This document shows positions 19,068 to 28,058 of a stretch of 64,000 nucleotides of DNA, piece by piece. How positions within the stretch are numbered: the stretch's first letter is position 1; each line of letters begins with the position of its first letter. The position numbers were made by a program, and so were the translations under genes. The DNA is from Lacimicrobium sp. SS2-24 (lineage in GTDB: Bacteria; Pseudomonadota; Gammaproteobacteria; Enterobacterales; Alteromonadaceae). The notes beneath the pieces are model-generated. The model made no database searches. It saw only the letters and a list, made by a program, of their open reading frames with translations, and was not told the DNA's origin. The stretch is from NCBI RefSeq assembly GCF_002201535.1, contig NZ_NIWW01000004.1:248001-312000 (forward strand). Direction: 5' to 3'.

Positions 19068-19093
19068 CCCAGGCCTATATCCGATTCGGCTGA

Positions 19094-19528
19094 CTACGCA
19101 GTGTGGCTGTCTTTCATCAGCCAGGCATAAGCGGTATTGAATGCGGTTTCCTGGAACTGTTTCAGTCCGGTCTCGGCAAAGGGCACGGTCAGTGGATTAC
19201 GCCGAAGCGACTCCTTGATATCCGTTGGACTGAAGATCACCACGTCCAGGCCTTCAATCAGCTCAATGGCGGCTTCAAGCTTGAATCCCACGGCACCGCC
19301 AGCAAACTTTCCCTTTGCGGGACGCTGACGAATAATCACCTTATCAATTTTGTAGTCCGCCACCAGTTTGGCGAACGTGCTCTGAAAATGTTTGAGCCCT
19401 TTACCACTGGTATCGGCCAGCGTTAACTTTCGACTGCGACAGTCAGGTACATGAAACAGACCGTCTATCAACGACAACAAACAAATATTCGCTTCGTTGC
19501 CCTTTAAATCCACACCACAGGCTTTCAT
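19094..19528 (-). CDS. DUF3010 family protein
   Basis: The 144-residue protein starts MKACGVDLKGNEANICLLSL and carries IIRQRPAKGKFAGGAVGFKLEA, the pattern of the DUF3010 family found almost only in marine gammaproteobacteria. AGGAGA precedes the ATG. The N-terminal VDLKG resembles the start of RNase H-like folds, with an acidic residue after the first strand, but this is only a suggestion. The function is unknown. Its presence supports an alteromonad or Vibrio-like host. Confidence 0.85.
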   Translation of the reverse strand: MKACGVDLKGNEANICLLSLIDGLFHVPDCRSRKLTLADTSGKGLKHFQSTFAKLVADYKIDKVIIRQRPAKGKFAGGAVGFKLEAAIELIEGLDVVIFSPTDIKESLRRNPLTVPFAETGLKQFQETAFNTAYAWLMKDSHTA

Positions 19529-19633
19529 AACGTCTCCTAAGCATCATTGGCCGGCAGTATGATAGCAATTCACACAACGAATTGGACTAAATATCTGCCG
19601 GCACAGACTCGCGCCATGGATTTCCGGACACCC

Positions 19634-19909
19634 TTAAAGTGTTTTAACAGGCTGCCTGAAAAAGCGTGTAAACTTACCAACCACGGCTTTTCTGGCATCC
19701 ACCATCGCCACGCCCATCATCAACGCCGTGAGCCAAAATGCCACTTCGGTGATAACGGCAACCGTAGCGACCACTGCCAGCGTGATATCTTTATCCGTTA
19801 GCATGAATAAGGCAGCGGCCATCCCCAGCCAGGCGAGCGCAACAACAGACCAAATCATGCTCAGGGTGCGTTTCTTATTCAGTTGACGTAATGATTTCAG
19901 GGTAAACAT
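19634..19909 (-). CDS. Small inner-membrane protein
   Basis: A 91-residue protein from the ATG at 19909, with GGAG 8 bases upstream; the open frame continues upstream to 20095 but without a fitting start. It has two or three hydrophobic helices (about residues 17-37, 43-63 and perhaps 64-73) between basic ends (MFTLKSLRQLNKKR and KFTRFFRQPVKTL). I do not recognise the family. It diverges from the sigma-factor gene and may be one of its targets, which is inference only. Confidence 0.6.
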   Translation of the reverse strand: MFTLKSLRQLNKKRTLSMIWSVVALAWLGMAAALFMLTDKDITLAVVATVAVITEVAFWLTALMMGVAMVDARKAVVGKFTRFFRQPVKTL

Positions 19910-19979
19910 AATGCGTGCTCCATTTATTAATTTCCCCACAGTGGGGCTCACTCCTTGCAGTCGGCTTACTATCAAAAAT

Positions 19980-20002
19980 CTTACAAATTTATTTTTTGTA
20001 AG
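19980..20002. promoter_or_regulatory. Dyad symmetry upstream of the sigma factor gene
   Basis: CTTACAAA at 19980-19987 and TTTGTAAG at 19995-20002 form an 8-base perfect inverted repeat in AT-rich DNA, about 70 bases upstream of both the divergent membrane-protein gene and the sigma-factor gene. It could be an operator or part of an autoregulated promoter. Confidence 0.35.
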
Positions 20003-20069
20003 CTTTTGGATGTTGTTACGACTGAAGGATGACAGACATTTGAGGCTGAGGATTTTGGAGTGATGACTC

Positions 20070-20585
20070 TTGGCAGATAACAACAGGGACAGCACAAGCG
20101 ACCAGGGCGAGCAGATAGTCCAGCAGTACTGGTCAAAGATTCTGAGAGCCGCGTCCGGCTATGAGGCTCGTCCAGCTATGCGTGATGAACTGGCACAGGA
20201 TATGGCACTGGCAGTCTGGCGTTCTGTGTCAGGCTTTAATGGTCAGTGTTCACTGAATACTTATATTTACCGTGTGATCCACAATGTTGCGGTGGACCAC
20301 ATTCGTCGCCACAGCCGGACTAACGAACAAGAGCTGGTAGACGAGATAGAAGACGACAATATCAGTCCCGAATCCGATTTAATCCATAGCCGTCGCCAGC
20401 AAAAGCTGATCATCGCAATTAACCGACTGCCATTGAGTCTGCGCCAGGTGATACTGCTGAAGCTGGAAGATTTGAATAACACAGAAATTGGCGAGGTCAT
20501 GGGCCTCAGTGACAGCAATGTTGCTGTGAGGCTCAACAGGGCAAAGCACAAACTGTCAGAATTACTGGAAGGAGCAGAGGAATGA
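20070..20585 (+). CDS. ECF-type RNA polymerase sigma factor
   Basis: The 171-residue product has region 2 (DELAQDMALAVWRSVSGFN and LNTYIYRVIHNVAVDHIRR, the -10 recognition helices) and region 4 (INRLPLSLRQVILLKLEDLN then TEIGEVMGLSDSNVAVRLNRAK, the -35 helix-turn-helix). It lacks regions 1 and 3, as extracytoplasmic-function sigma factors do. The start is a TTG at 20070 with GGAG 9 bases upstream; no in-frame ATG fits. It overlaps the next gene, a membrane protein, by 4 bases, the usual layout for a sigma factor and its membrane-bound control protein. Confidence 0.92.
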   Translation: MADNNRDSTSDQGEQIVQQYWSKILRAASGYEARPAMRDELAQDMALAVWRSVSGFNGQCSLNTYIYRVIHNVAVDHIRRHSRTNEQELVDEIEDDNISPESDLIHSRRQQKLIIAINRLPLSLRQVILLKLEDLNNTEIGEVMGLSDSNVAVRLNRAKHKLSELLEGAEE

Positions 20586-21139
20586 AAAAAGATGAATTAT
20601 CCGAGTTGTCTGAACTTTGGCAATCAGCCCCTGAAAAACCGGTTATTGCGCTGGAAAAACTAAAGCACCGGCACAAAAAACAGTCCTGGACCATGGCGTT
20701 TAACGTCATTGTCGAGACCATGCTGGTGATAGCCGTTGGCTATCTGTTTATTGCAGAGCTCAGAACCGATGCGAATCTGATGCAGTCAATATGGCTGGGG
20801 TTTGCCTTTATCTGGGGCAGCGTGACTTACCTGTTGATAAACCTCAGTCGGTTGCGAAGTTTCCGTTTGCTCAGGAACAAAACGCTGACGGAATCAATTC
20901 CTGAACAGATCAGTCTGACTAAACAGGAAGTGCTGCGCTGGCACTTAAGCTGGACCAGCACGGGGATCTTCACCCTGGTGTTGATGCTTATCGTCACAGT
21001 CGATTACCTGACCACAGGCGCCATGACTATCGATATATCGCGTTTGATATTGGCTCTGCTGGTTCTCTTATTGGCACTGTTATTCTTTCGTCATAAAAAG
21101 CGCGGCGCAGAAATCATACTCAAACGACTCTCAGAATAA
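20582..21139 (+). CDS. Membrane protein, possible anti-sigma partner
   Basis: The 185-residue protein has a cytoplasmic N-terminus of about 38 residues (DELSELSELWQSAPEKP then a basic stretch) followed by four hydrophobic helices (about residues 39-57, 66-86, 120-140 and 150-168) and a basic tail. It overlaps the sigma gene by 4 bases and so is translated with it. A sigma-binding N-terminal helix plus membrane helices would suit an anti-sigma factor. No zinc-binding (ZAS) histidine/cysteine motif is present, so it is not a classic one. The role is inferred from position. Confidence 0.7.
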   Translation: MKKDELSELSELWQSAPEKPVIALEKLKHRHKKQSWTMAFNVIVETMLVIAVGYLFIAELRTDANLMQSIWLGFAFIWGSVTYLLINLSRLRSFRLLRNKTLTESIPEQISLTKQEVLRWHLSWTSTGIFTLVLMLIVTVDYLTTGAMTIDISRLILALLVLLLALLFFRHKKRGAEIILKRLSE

Positions 21140-21307
21140 CGCAGCCTGACCAGACACTTACAGGCGTCCAGGGATGGAGATGCCTGTCTCTCAGACAATG
21201 ATTTTGCAAACCATTGCACTTTTTTCTGTTAACAGCCAATCAGGTTGTAAGGGTTCTTCGCCTGCCACGACTAATGATCCTGAAATCAACTAATCAGGAC
21301 ATGCAAT

Positions 21308-22717
21308 ATGTATCGAATTACACTTCTTCTCACACTGATTCTGGCACTTATCTGGCCCGCCTTGTCAGTCGCCGCCACAACTTCGACACTCTATATCAAT
21401 GCCACCCTTATTCATCCAAAAGACAACAAGATCGTCAATAATGGCTATCTGCTGGTCAGAGATGGCCGCTTTGTCTCAGTAGGTCAGAACAAACCAACAC
21501 TCAACGGTCAACATCAGATTGTGGATCTGCAAGGGAAATATGTCACCGCAGGATTTATCGATACCCATGCACATATCAGTCTGGGTGAGGTCAGCTATCA
21601 GGTAGAGGGACAAAAAGTTACCTTTGATGCCGCCAACAACCTGGAAACCGGCCGCTGGAATGGCGAGAGATTGCTTGAACATGGTATCACCACGATTCGC
21701 AATCCTGGTGGCGATACCGAGGCTAACCTGGCCTACAAAAAAGCGCAGCAACGTGGTGAAGTCAAAGGCCCGAAAGCCTTTGTGGCCGGTGCGATTATTA
21801 ACACTCAACCCTTTGATGGACTGGTAAAAGAAGTCACCACCGATGAAACGATTCATCACGTTATCCGCGAGCAGGCTGAACTTGGCGTAGACTATATCAA
21901 ACTCTACACCGGCCTGAGCCAGGAACAGATCGCTGTTGCAGTAGACAGTGCCGAGACATTTCAGTTGCCGGTTATTGCACATCTTGAGGATATCAGCTGG
22001 ACAACAGGGGCAGAGCTAGGCATTGATCATCTGGTACATGCCATGCCGGTGTCGCCAGATTTGCTGGAGCACAATCAACGGCAACATTATCTGCAAAATC
22101 GTCGTCCAGGCAGTTTTAGTTGGTTTGAGTGGTATCAGCAGGTGTCACTGGACAGTCAACAAATAAGTCAACTTGCGCAGACACTGACGGCCACCGACAC
22201 CGCAGTGGATCCCACTCTGATTGTATTTTACAACACGTTTTTTGCTGATCAGCCAAAAGTCACCGCACATAAAGAACTCGAATTAGTTCATCCTGACTTG
22301 CTGAACAACTGGCGCACCTTTTATCATTTCAATATTGGTTGGCAGGCTGAAGATTATCAGCAAGCACAGCAGGTCTGGCCCAAAGTACTGGCCTTTGTAA
22401 AACTTCTGCATGATCGTGGAGTCACCCTTAGTATCGGCACCGACCTTGGCAATCCCTGGGTGATCCCCGGGTTGAGTTACCATCAGGAAATGGCGCTGCT
22501 GGCCGATGCCGGACTGACGCCGATGCAGATTCTGGCCATGGCCACCCACAAGGGTGCCGAAGTGCTTGGTCAGTCACATCAGCTCGGGCGCCTGGCTCCG
22601 GGGCTGGTTGCCGACTTTGTGGTGTTTGGCTCCGATCCCAGCCTGTCAGTTGAAAACACCCGCGACATTGCCATGGTGATACAGGCAGGAAAACCTGTCT
22701 GGCAACAGCAAAAGTAA
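21308..22717 (+). CDS. Exported amidohydrolase (imidazolonepropionase/prolidase-like)
   Basis: The 469-residue protein has a signal peptide (MYRITLLLTLILALIWPALSVAA, cut near residue 23). The amidohydrolase core follows: GFIDTHAHI (HxH metal ligands), DYIKLYTG with the bridging lysine, VIAHLEDISW and DHLVHAMPV with histidines, and LSIGTDLGNPW with the catalytic aspartate. The arrangement resembles the Xaa-Pro or cyclic-imide amidohydrolases of subtype III. The protein is probably periplasmic. It differs from the other exported amidohydrolase in this window in order of motifs. Substrate unknown. Confidence 0.88.
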   Translation: MYRITLLLTLILALIWPALSVAATTSTLYINATLIHPKDNKIVNNGYLLVRDGRFVSVGQNKPTLNGQHQIVDLQGKYVTAGFIDTHAHISLGEVSYQVEGQKVTFDAANNLETGRWNGERLLEHGITTIRNPGGDTEANLAYKKAQQRGEVKGPKAFVAGAIINTQPFDGLVKEVTTDETIHHVIREQAELGVDYIKLYTGLSQEQIAVAVDSAETFQLPVIAHLEDISWTTGAELGIDHLVHAMPVSPDLLEHNQRQHYLQNRRPGSFSWFEWYQQVSLDSQQISQLAQTLTATDTAVDPTLIVFYNTFFADQPKVTAHKELELVHPDLLNNWRTFYHFNIGWQAEDYQQAQQVWPKVLAFVKLLHDRGVTLSIGTDLGNPWVIPGLSYHQEMALLADAGLTPMQILAMATHKGAEVLGQSHQLGRLAPGLVADFVVFGSDPSLSVENTRDIAMVIQAGKPVWQQQK

Positions 22718-22761
22718 CTCTGACAAGAGGGATCCCCCCCAAGCTCAATCATGTCTTTAGT

Positions 22762-24084
22762 TCAATCAACAGGCGCCACCATAAAAGGAAAATTGGCATT
22801 GGCCACTTTACCGGTGCCGTTTTCGATGCTCACAAATAAGCGGTAGGCACCCGGCTTTTGTGGCGCCAGAAACTGCATCTGTCCCTGTTGATTGTCAACC
22901 ATCAGCTTTAGCGGCACCGGCTGTGGGCGGGCCTCTGGATCACCACCAGATTTTATATCGGTGCTTTCCGGCAACACTTCCCAGTGAATATCGATATGAC
23001 TGTCGCTGCCCGATTGATAGTCAAGCTCCACCGCCACAACCTGTTCTGGCAGTAGGTATAGACTGTCTGTGGCCGGTTGACCCTGTAATGTAAAAGACAC
23101 AATAGAGGGTGCCTGTGCAACAGGCCACTCACCCATCCACAGATAATGCAGACTATCTACCACTTCTGTGGGTTGACCTGCTTCGGTAAATACGCCGTAC
23201 CAGGTGGGGGTAGTTTCCTGTTTCTGGCCCCATAAAAACGCATAGGATCCCAGCGCCTTGCCCGGCGCACCAGCGATTCCCTGCTCATAACGATGCCGGT
23301 AAATCGCCGCCTTTTCGGTACTGGTTTGCTCTATGGGCACCCCCCAGGCTGTTTTCTCCACTTCCCAATGGCCCGTTGGGCCCCATTCGGTCACCACATA
23401 AGGGCCCGTGTAGCCGATGTCTTCGAGGGTGGTTGGCAAGGTTTCCAGACCGCCATAAATATTAATACTCAGGTAATCAATACTTGGCACTCGCCGCGCA
23501 ATCAATGCGGCTTTCTCTTCGTTGATGCCAGCGGTAACGGTAGTGACTAAGTGATGAGGGTCAAGCTGCTTGATCATCGCGGCAATATCCTCAACGGCAT
23601 ACCACATATCGGTATTGGTGTAGAACAGATCCAACTCGTTACCAATGCCCCACACCAGCAGTGCCGAGTGATCCTTGTACTTGAGAACCGTTTCACGAAT
23701 ACGGGCTTTTTGACGTGCCACCGCTGCCTTGTCATGGTAATCGAAGCCATGACGCTCTTTGCCCATACGCAGACCGAGCATGACGGTCAGCCCCACCTTA
23801 TGAGCCTCATCCAATATTCGCTGAGCATCCTTAGTGCTCCAGGTACGAACGGAGTTGCCACCGCTTTGAGCAAGATATTCAAGATGATCCCGTCCTCCGG
23901 CGCCCTTTATAAAATAGGGCTGACCCTGACGCTGGATAAACCACTGGCCTTGCTGCTCTACCAGCTGCACCGGTATGACGGTGGGTTTGCCCTGACCGGA
24001 TCCAGTAATCCCACCGGCACAGGCGCTCAGCACAATACACAGCAGAACGGGAATGAGCAGTTTGCAGCAAGGGGCATGTAGCAT
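22762..24084 (-). CDS. Glycoside-hydrolase-like lipoprotein (GH2/GH5-type barrel)
   Basis: From the ATG at 24084 the protein has 440 residues. A lipobox (LSACAG) after a hydrophobic stretch marks a lipoprotein; a GTG start 11 codons upstream is possible but has no better site. The TIM-barrel part has YFIKGAGGRDHLEYLAQSG, then LLVWGIGNELDLF, where GNE holds the acid/base glutamate, and later YVVTEWGPTGHWE, whose glutamate fits the nucleophile of clan GH-A. The last 110 residues form a beta domain ending GKVANANFPFMV. It is convergent with the amidohydrolase and lies alone. The sugar substrate is unknown. Confidence 0.8.
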   Translation of the reverse strand: MLHAPCCKLLIPVLLCIVLSACAGGITGSGQGKPTVIPVQLVEQQGQWFIQRQGQPYFIKGAGGRDHLEYLAQSGGNSVRTWSTKDAQRILDEAHKVGLTVMLGLRMGKERHGFDYHDKAAVARQKARIRETVLKYKDHSALLVWGIGNELDLFYTNTDMWYAVEDIAAMIKQLDPHHLVTTVTAGINEEKAALIARRVPSIDYLSINIYGGLETLPTTLEDIGYTGPYVVTEWGPTGHWEVEKTAWGVPIEQTSTEKAAIYRHRYEQGIAGAPGKALGSYAFLWGQKQETTPTWYGVFTEAGQPTEVVDSLHYLWMGEWPVAQAPSIVSFTLQGQPATDSLYLLPEQVVAVELDYQSGSDSHIDIHWEVLPESTDIKSGGDPEARPQPVPLKLMVDNQQGQMQFLAPQKPGAYRLFVSIENGTGKVANANFPFMVAPVD

Positions 24085-24174
24085 AGACGGGGACTCCAAC
24101 GAAGTAATAGCGCTCACAAAGCCTAATACCGAATCGTAGCTGCTGGCAAATGGATTGTCTCTTTTGGTCTGAAA

Positions 24175-24205
24175 AGCAAAAAGCCGGCTAAGAAATAGCC
24201 GGCTT
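24175..24205 (-). terminator. Terminator of the hppD-VOC operon
   Basis: The arms 24181-24190 and 24196-24205 are exact 10-base complements around AGAAA. Read on the minus strand, the hairpin is followed by a T-rich run. It lies about 44 bases after the VOC gene stop. Confidence 0.88.
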
Positions 24206-24248
24206 GGAAGGTAGTAACATTGAGTAAGGCGTTAGCGCTGGGATAGCC

Positions 24249-24797
24249 TTATTCCCCTGCACCTTTATAATCACCACCACTGTGCAGCCAGTCGGCATGC
24301 TTGGGGGCTTGCTTGGTACGTGCCCACTCATCCAGCATCTCTGGCGCGACACGTTTCAGCTCACCGAGCATACCAGGCTTCGCTGTATTGGCGGCCAGCT
24401 CGATACGATGGCCATTCGGGTCAAAGAAGTAGATGGACTTAAAGATAGTGTGGTCCGTCGGCCCCAGTACGTCGACGCCATTGGCTTCCAGTTTCTCTTT
24501 CGCCGCCAGCAGCTCATCCATACTCTCTACTTCAAAGGCAATGTGCTGTACCCAGGCCGGCGTATTCTCATCACGACCCATTTCTGGTGAGTTGGGGATT
24601 TCAAAAAACGCCAGCACATTACCCATGCCTGCATCCAGAAACACGTGCATGTAGGGATCTGGCTCTTTGGTCGAAGGCACTTCGTTTTCAGCAATGGCTA
24701 ACTGGAAATCCATGCCCAGCAAGTCACGGTAAAACTCTACCGTCTGCTTGGCATCCTTGCAGCGATACGCCACATGGTGGATACGTTTAATGGCCAT
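24249..24797 (-). CDS. VOC-family protein linked to tyrosine catabolism
   Basis: This 182-residue protein of the vicinal oxygen chelate fold has its two half-sites visible: IHHVAYRCKDAKQTVEFY with a metal histidine, LAFFEIPN, WVQHIAFEVESMDELLAA with the second histidine and FFDPNGHRIELAA with the glutamate. These are the usual ligands of glyoxalase and dioxygenase-like enzymes. Its stop codon region and start abut the end of hppD (1 base overlap), so they are cotranscribed. A matching VOC gene beside hppD is common in this group, but its reaction is not established. Confidence 0.85.
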   Translation of the reverse strand: MAIKRIHHVAYRCKDAKQTVEFYRDLLGMDFQLAIAENEVPSTKEPDPYMHVFLDAGMGNVLAFFEIPNSPEMGRDENTPAWVQHIAFEVESMDELLAAKEKLEANGVDVLGPTDHTIFKSIYFFDPNGHRIELAANTAKPGMLGELKRVAPEMLDEWARTKQAPKHADWLHSGGDYKGAGE

Positions 24798-25888
24798 TAT
24801 GCTGTCTCCTCTTCATTTTTCTTGATCGCACCACGGTTCACCTGGTCACGCTCAATCGATTCAAACAGGGCTTTAAAGTTACCTTCTCCAAAGCCTTCGT
24901 CCTGCTTGCGCTGAATAAATTCAAAGAAAACGGGACCTAACATGGTTTCAGAGAAAATTTGCAGCAACAAACGTGGCTGACCACCTTCGGTGGTGCCATC
25001 GAGCAGGATACCGCGAGACTGAAGCTCGTCCACAGGCTCACCATGACCGGGCAAACGCTCTTCCAGCATTTGGTAGTAGGTCTCTGGTGGTGCGGTCATA
25101 AACTTGGTGCCCTGAGCCTTCAGGCGATCCCAACAAGCCAGCAGATCATCACAGGCAAAGGCAATATGCTGAATCCCTTCACCGTTGTATTGCATCAGGA
25201 ACTCTTCAATCTGGCCGCCACCGCCAGCGGCTTCTTCGTTCAGCGGAATACGGATCTTCCCATCCGGTGCGGTCATGGCCTTGGACAACAAGCCCGTGTA
25301 TTCACCTTTAATATCGAAATAACGGATTTCACGGAAATTAAACAGCTTAGTGTAATAATCAGCCCAGTAATCCATACGACCACGATAAACATTATGCGTC
25401 AGGTGGTCGAGGGTGTGAAAACCACAGCCTTCAGGGTGACGATCGACGCCTTCAATCCAGTTGAAATCAATATCGTAAATGGTTTCGCCTTCTTTATAGC
25501 GATCGATCAGGTACAGATTCGCCCCACCAATGCCTTTAATGGCTGGCAAGCGCAGCTCCATGGGGCCGGTAGGAATATCCACTGGCTGTGCGCCTTTTTT
25601 GATCGCTTCTTTGTAGGCAAACTGGGCATTTTTAACCCGAAAAGCCATACCACAGGCTGAGGGCCCATGTTCTTCTGCGTAGTAGGAAGCATAGCTTTTA
25701 GGCTCGTAGTTGGTGATAAAGTTAATATCACCCTGACGCCATAACTCCACGTCTTTCGACTTATGGATTGCGACTTTAGTAAAGCCCATGGATGCAAATA
25801 CGGTTTCCAGCACCCCTTTCTTCGGTGCGGTGAATTCCACAAATTCAAAACCGTCTAATCCCATTGGATTTTCAAATAAATCAGCCAT
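24797..25888 (-). CDS. hppD: 4-Hydroxyphenylpyruvate dioxygenase
   Basis: A 363-residue enzyme with AGGAG before its ATG. It converts 4-hydroxyphenylpyruvate to homogentisate in tyrosine breakdown, using Fe(II) and O2. The C-terminal VOC domain shows [27 protein letters not shown] and [10 protein letters not shown], which hold the His, His and Glu iron ligands; SRGILLDG and [12 protein letters not shown] fit the active-site loops. The N-terminal domain begins [14 protein letters not shown]. It is the first gene of a two-gene unit transcribed away from a MarR gene; homogentisate dioxygenase is not in the window. Confidence 0.96.
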   Translation of the reverse strand: MADLFENPMGLDGFEFVEFTAPKKGVLETVFASMGFTKVAIHKSKDVELWRQGDINFITNYEPKSYASYYAEEHGPSACGMAFRVKNAQFAYKEAIKKGAQPVDIPTGPMELRLPAIKGIGGANLYLIDRYKEGETIYDIDFNWIEGVDRHPEGCGFHTLDHLTHNVYRGRMDYWADYYTKLFNFREIRYFDIKGEYTGLLSKAMTAPDGKIRIPLNEEAAGGGGQIEEFLMQYNGEGIQHIAFACDDLLACWDRLKAQGTKFMTAPPETYYQMLEERLPGHGEPVDELQSRGILLDGTTEGGQPRLLLQIFSETMLGPVFFEFIQRKQDEGFGEGNFKALFESIERDQVNRGAIKKNEEETA

Positions 25889-25999
25889 TTACATTACTCC
25901 TGCTACTGGTTCATCTCATGTACGGCCAGATTTTTGAGTTATTGTTTCAATCTGTCGCTTGCGCACGGCCCTACACGGGTGCATTAATGCCTGCCAATT

Positions 26000-26017
26000 T
26001 AGTTGCAGCTACAACTA
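26000..26017. promoter_or_regulatory. Operator-like palindrome between hppD and its MarR regulator
   Basis: TAGTTGCAGCTACAACTA is an 18-base near-perfect palindrome with TAGTTG and CAACTA as outer arms and a single mismatch inside. It lies about 55 bases before the MarR start and 110 bases before hppD. Its length and symmetry match a MarR-family operator. Confidence 0.6.
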
Positions 26018-26072
26018 TTGTCAATCTGGCCCAATCCGGGGATGATACAGTGGAAACAAAAGAGGACAGCAA

Positions 26073-26528
26073 ATGGCAAATAAACAGGACAACCCCTTAC
26101 TGATTCTGGAACGATTTTTTCCGTATCGTTTGTCAATCCTGTCAAACAAGGTCAGCGGCATTATTGCCGACACCTACAAAGATAAATTCGCCATTTCAAT
26201 TACAGAGTGGCGCATTATGGCAGTGTTGGGAGAATGCCCGGATATCTCTGCCGATGAAATCTCAGCTAAAACGCAAATTGAGAAGTCGATTATCAGCCGT
26301 TCGGTGAGTAAGCTGCTCAGGCGACATCTGATTGAGCGGGATATGGCTGAAGATGATCGGCGTCGCTCAATGATTCGGCTCTCACCAACAGGGAAATCCG
26401 TGTATGAAGAAATTGTTCCGCTCTCTTACCAATACGAACAAGCCCTACTAAGCTGTTTCAGTGAAGCAGAACAAGCCCAGTTCAGCCAGTTAATTGATCG
26501 TCTTTTCCAGCATGCTGATACACTTTAG
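26073..26528 (+). CDS. MarR-family regulator of the hppD operon (probable)
   Basis: A 151-residue winged-helix protein with AGAGGA upstream. The DNA-binding part is ISADEISAKTQIEKSIISRS followed by LLRRHLIERDMAEDDRRRSM, and helices at both ends form the dimer. A MarR protein that acts next to hppD suggests that a tyrosine-pathway intermediate is the ligand. The gene is divergent from hppD with a palindrome between them. Regulator and target are inferred from arrangement. Confidence 0.85.
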   Translation: MANKQDNPLLILERFFPYRLSILSNKVSGIIADTYKDKFAISITEWRIMAVLGECPDISADEISAKTQIEKSIISRSVSKLLRRHLIERDMAEDDRRRSMIRLSPTGKSVYEEIVPLSYQYEQALLSCFSEAEQAQFSQLIDRLFQHADTL

Positions 26529-26599
26529 TATTCAATAACTGGTTCGAAATGTTATCTTTAGGCAATGCGTGCTCTATTCAAGGGGGGTGACCTTCGGGC

Positions 26600-27634
26600 A
26601 TGTATGAGCCCAACTCAGCAAAGGGAATGCAGCGATCTATGACAGTCCGTTTGTGTGTTTATTTCACAACACTTTTATGTCTTTTCAGTGGTGGGGTGCT
26701 TGCAGAACAGTCCGGTTACACTATAGCTGTTGTCGGCAAAACCAAAAACGATTCCTTTTATGAGCAATCTCATCAGGGGTGCCTGGCTTACGCCAAAGGG
26801 CACAAAGAAGTTCGCTGTGTGTATGATGGATCCCTGGACTACCAGGATGTGCGTACTCAGGTTCTGGTTATCAATGAACTGCTCGAAGAGGGGTTCGACG
26901 GACTCCTGGTTTCTACCACCGATTCCAACTATCTTGTTGAGGGCTCCTTAAAGGCACTGGCAGAAAAAAACATTCCGGTTATCACCTTTGATTCGGATCT
27001 TTTACCCGAGCACCAGGCTTACCGGCTTGCCTATGTAGGCACAAACAATCTGGATTTTGGCAAAGCTCTGGGCAACGCTGCCAAGCCCTATAAAACCTTG
27101 CACCCGCAGCCCATTTGTATTCAGTCAGGCCACCGTACCACACCCAACCTTAATGCACGCATCGCTGGTGTACGTCTGGCACTGTCGGGGCAAAGTGAGA
27201 CAAGACTGGATGGCCGTAGCGGCTGGATCGAACATGCCCGATGCCCCGTTTACAACATGGGTAAGCGTTATGATGCAGTGGATCAACTGATCACGATTTT
27301 GGGCAATGAGCCGCCACCTATTTTTATTGCTGTTGCCGGTTTTGCACAGTTTCACCCCCGCTACATTGAGACCATGTCGGTGTTCCGGCCACTGATTAAA
27401 CGCCAGAAGGTAGTGATCATTTCCGCCGATACCGAATCTATCCAGCTCAGGGCTTTAAATCGTGGTCTGTCCACCGTCAATATCGGCCAGCGGCCCTATG
27501 AAATGGGTCGTCAGGCGACCGCGTTAATGCACCGGTACCTCACAACAGGAAAAAAACCTGAGCAGTCCCATTATTACCTTGATTACCACTATTGCACGGA
27601 AGAAAATGCCCAGACCTGTACTACGTCTCGTTGA
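26600..27634 (+). CDS. Periplasmic sugar-binding-type protein, orphan
   Basis: The 344-residue product has a signal peptide ending near GGVLA (about residue 35), then a periplasmic binding protein fold of the LacI/ribose-binding type: YTIAVVGKTKNDSFYEQSHQGC, NIPVITFDSDLL and VNIGQRPYEMGRQATALMHRYL. The last segment is conserved in ribose-binding-protein relatives. No permease or ATPase lies next to it. Such orphan proteins may feed a sensor kinase or chemoreceptor, as TorT does. The ATG at 26600 is used; ATGs at 26627 and 26639 would shorten the N-region and are also possible. Confidence 0.82.
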   Translation: MYEPNSAKGMQRSMTVRLCVYFTTLLCLFSGGVLAEQSGYTIAVVGKTKNDSFYEQSHQGCLAYAKGHKEVRCVYDGSLDYQDVRTQVLVINELLEEGFDGLLVSTTDSNYLVEGSLKALAEKNIPVITFDSDLLPEHQAYRLAYVGTNNLDFGKALGNAAKPYKTLHPQPICIQSGHRTTPNLNARIAGVRLALSGQSETRLDGRSGWIEHARCPVYNMGKRYDAVDQLITILGNEPPPIFIAVAGFAQFHPRYIETMSVFRPLIKRQKVVIISADTESIQLRALNRGLSTVNIGQRPYEMGRQATALMHRYLTTGKKPEQSHYYLDYHYCTEENAQTCTTSR

Positions 27635-27648
27635 CCTGGGCCTCCTGC

Positions 27649-27915
27649 CTAACGGCCAGATGCGCCTCCCGGCTTATACTGTGATGGACAATATCCCCTT
27701 GTTACGCCTGTGGGCCTGAGCTTGCCATGTTTGGTCTTGCGCCCACTGACCCGGGCGCGCCAGTTTTTAAACGCTTTTGCTTTGAGTGTCTGTCGCATTA
27801 ATCGAATCACTGCCGCTTCATTGAGGCCATACAGTGTTTCTATGGCCTCAAACGGAGTGCGATCCTCCCAGGCCATTTCAATAATACGGGAGAGATTCTC
27901 GTCTTCTCGATGCAT
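27649..27915 (-). CDS. TIGR03643 family protein
   Basis: From the ATG at 27915 the product has 88 residues; the open frame extends to 27963 but the family starts near MHREDENLSRI. The core is IIEMAWEDRTPFEAIE then LYGLNEAAVIRLMRQTLK and RVSGRKTKHGKL, the helical basic pattern of TIGR03643. This small protein is widespread in marine bacteria and has no known function. It converges on the orphan binding protein gene. Confidence 0.85.
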   Translation of the reverse strand: MHREDENLSRIIEMAWEDRTPFEAIETLYGLNEAAVIRLMRQTLKAKAFKNWRARVSGRKTKHGKLRPTGVTRGYCPSQYKPGGASGR

Positions 27916-28058
27916 AACCAACACTCTGTAACATTCATACTCTGGTGTTACGTAAGAGCGCAAAAAAACGTTCAGTCGTCGGCTTTACTGACGGTAAAGA
28001 CACACGCTTTGCCACTCGCAACAATGAATCTTCTCCATAGCCCATAGAGCCTTCATCA

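Noticed and set aside
11925-22717. Secondary metabolite cluster suggested by two exported amidohydrolases
   Set aside because: They belong to different subfamilies and are separated by unrelated housekeeping genes; no synthase or carrier genes are present.
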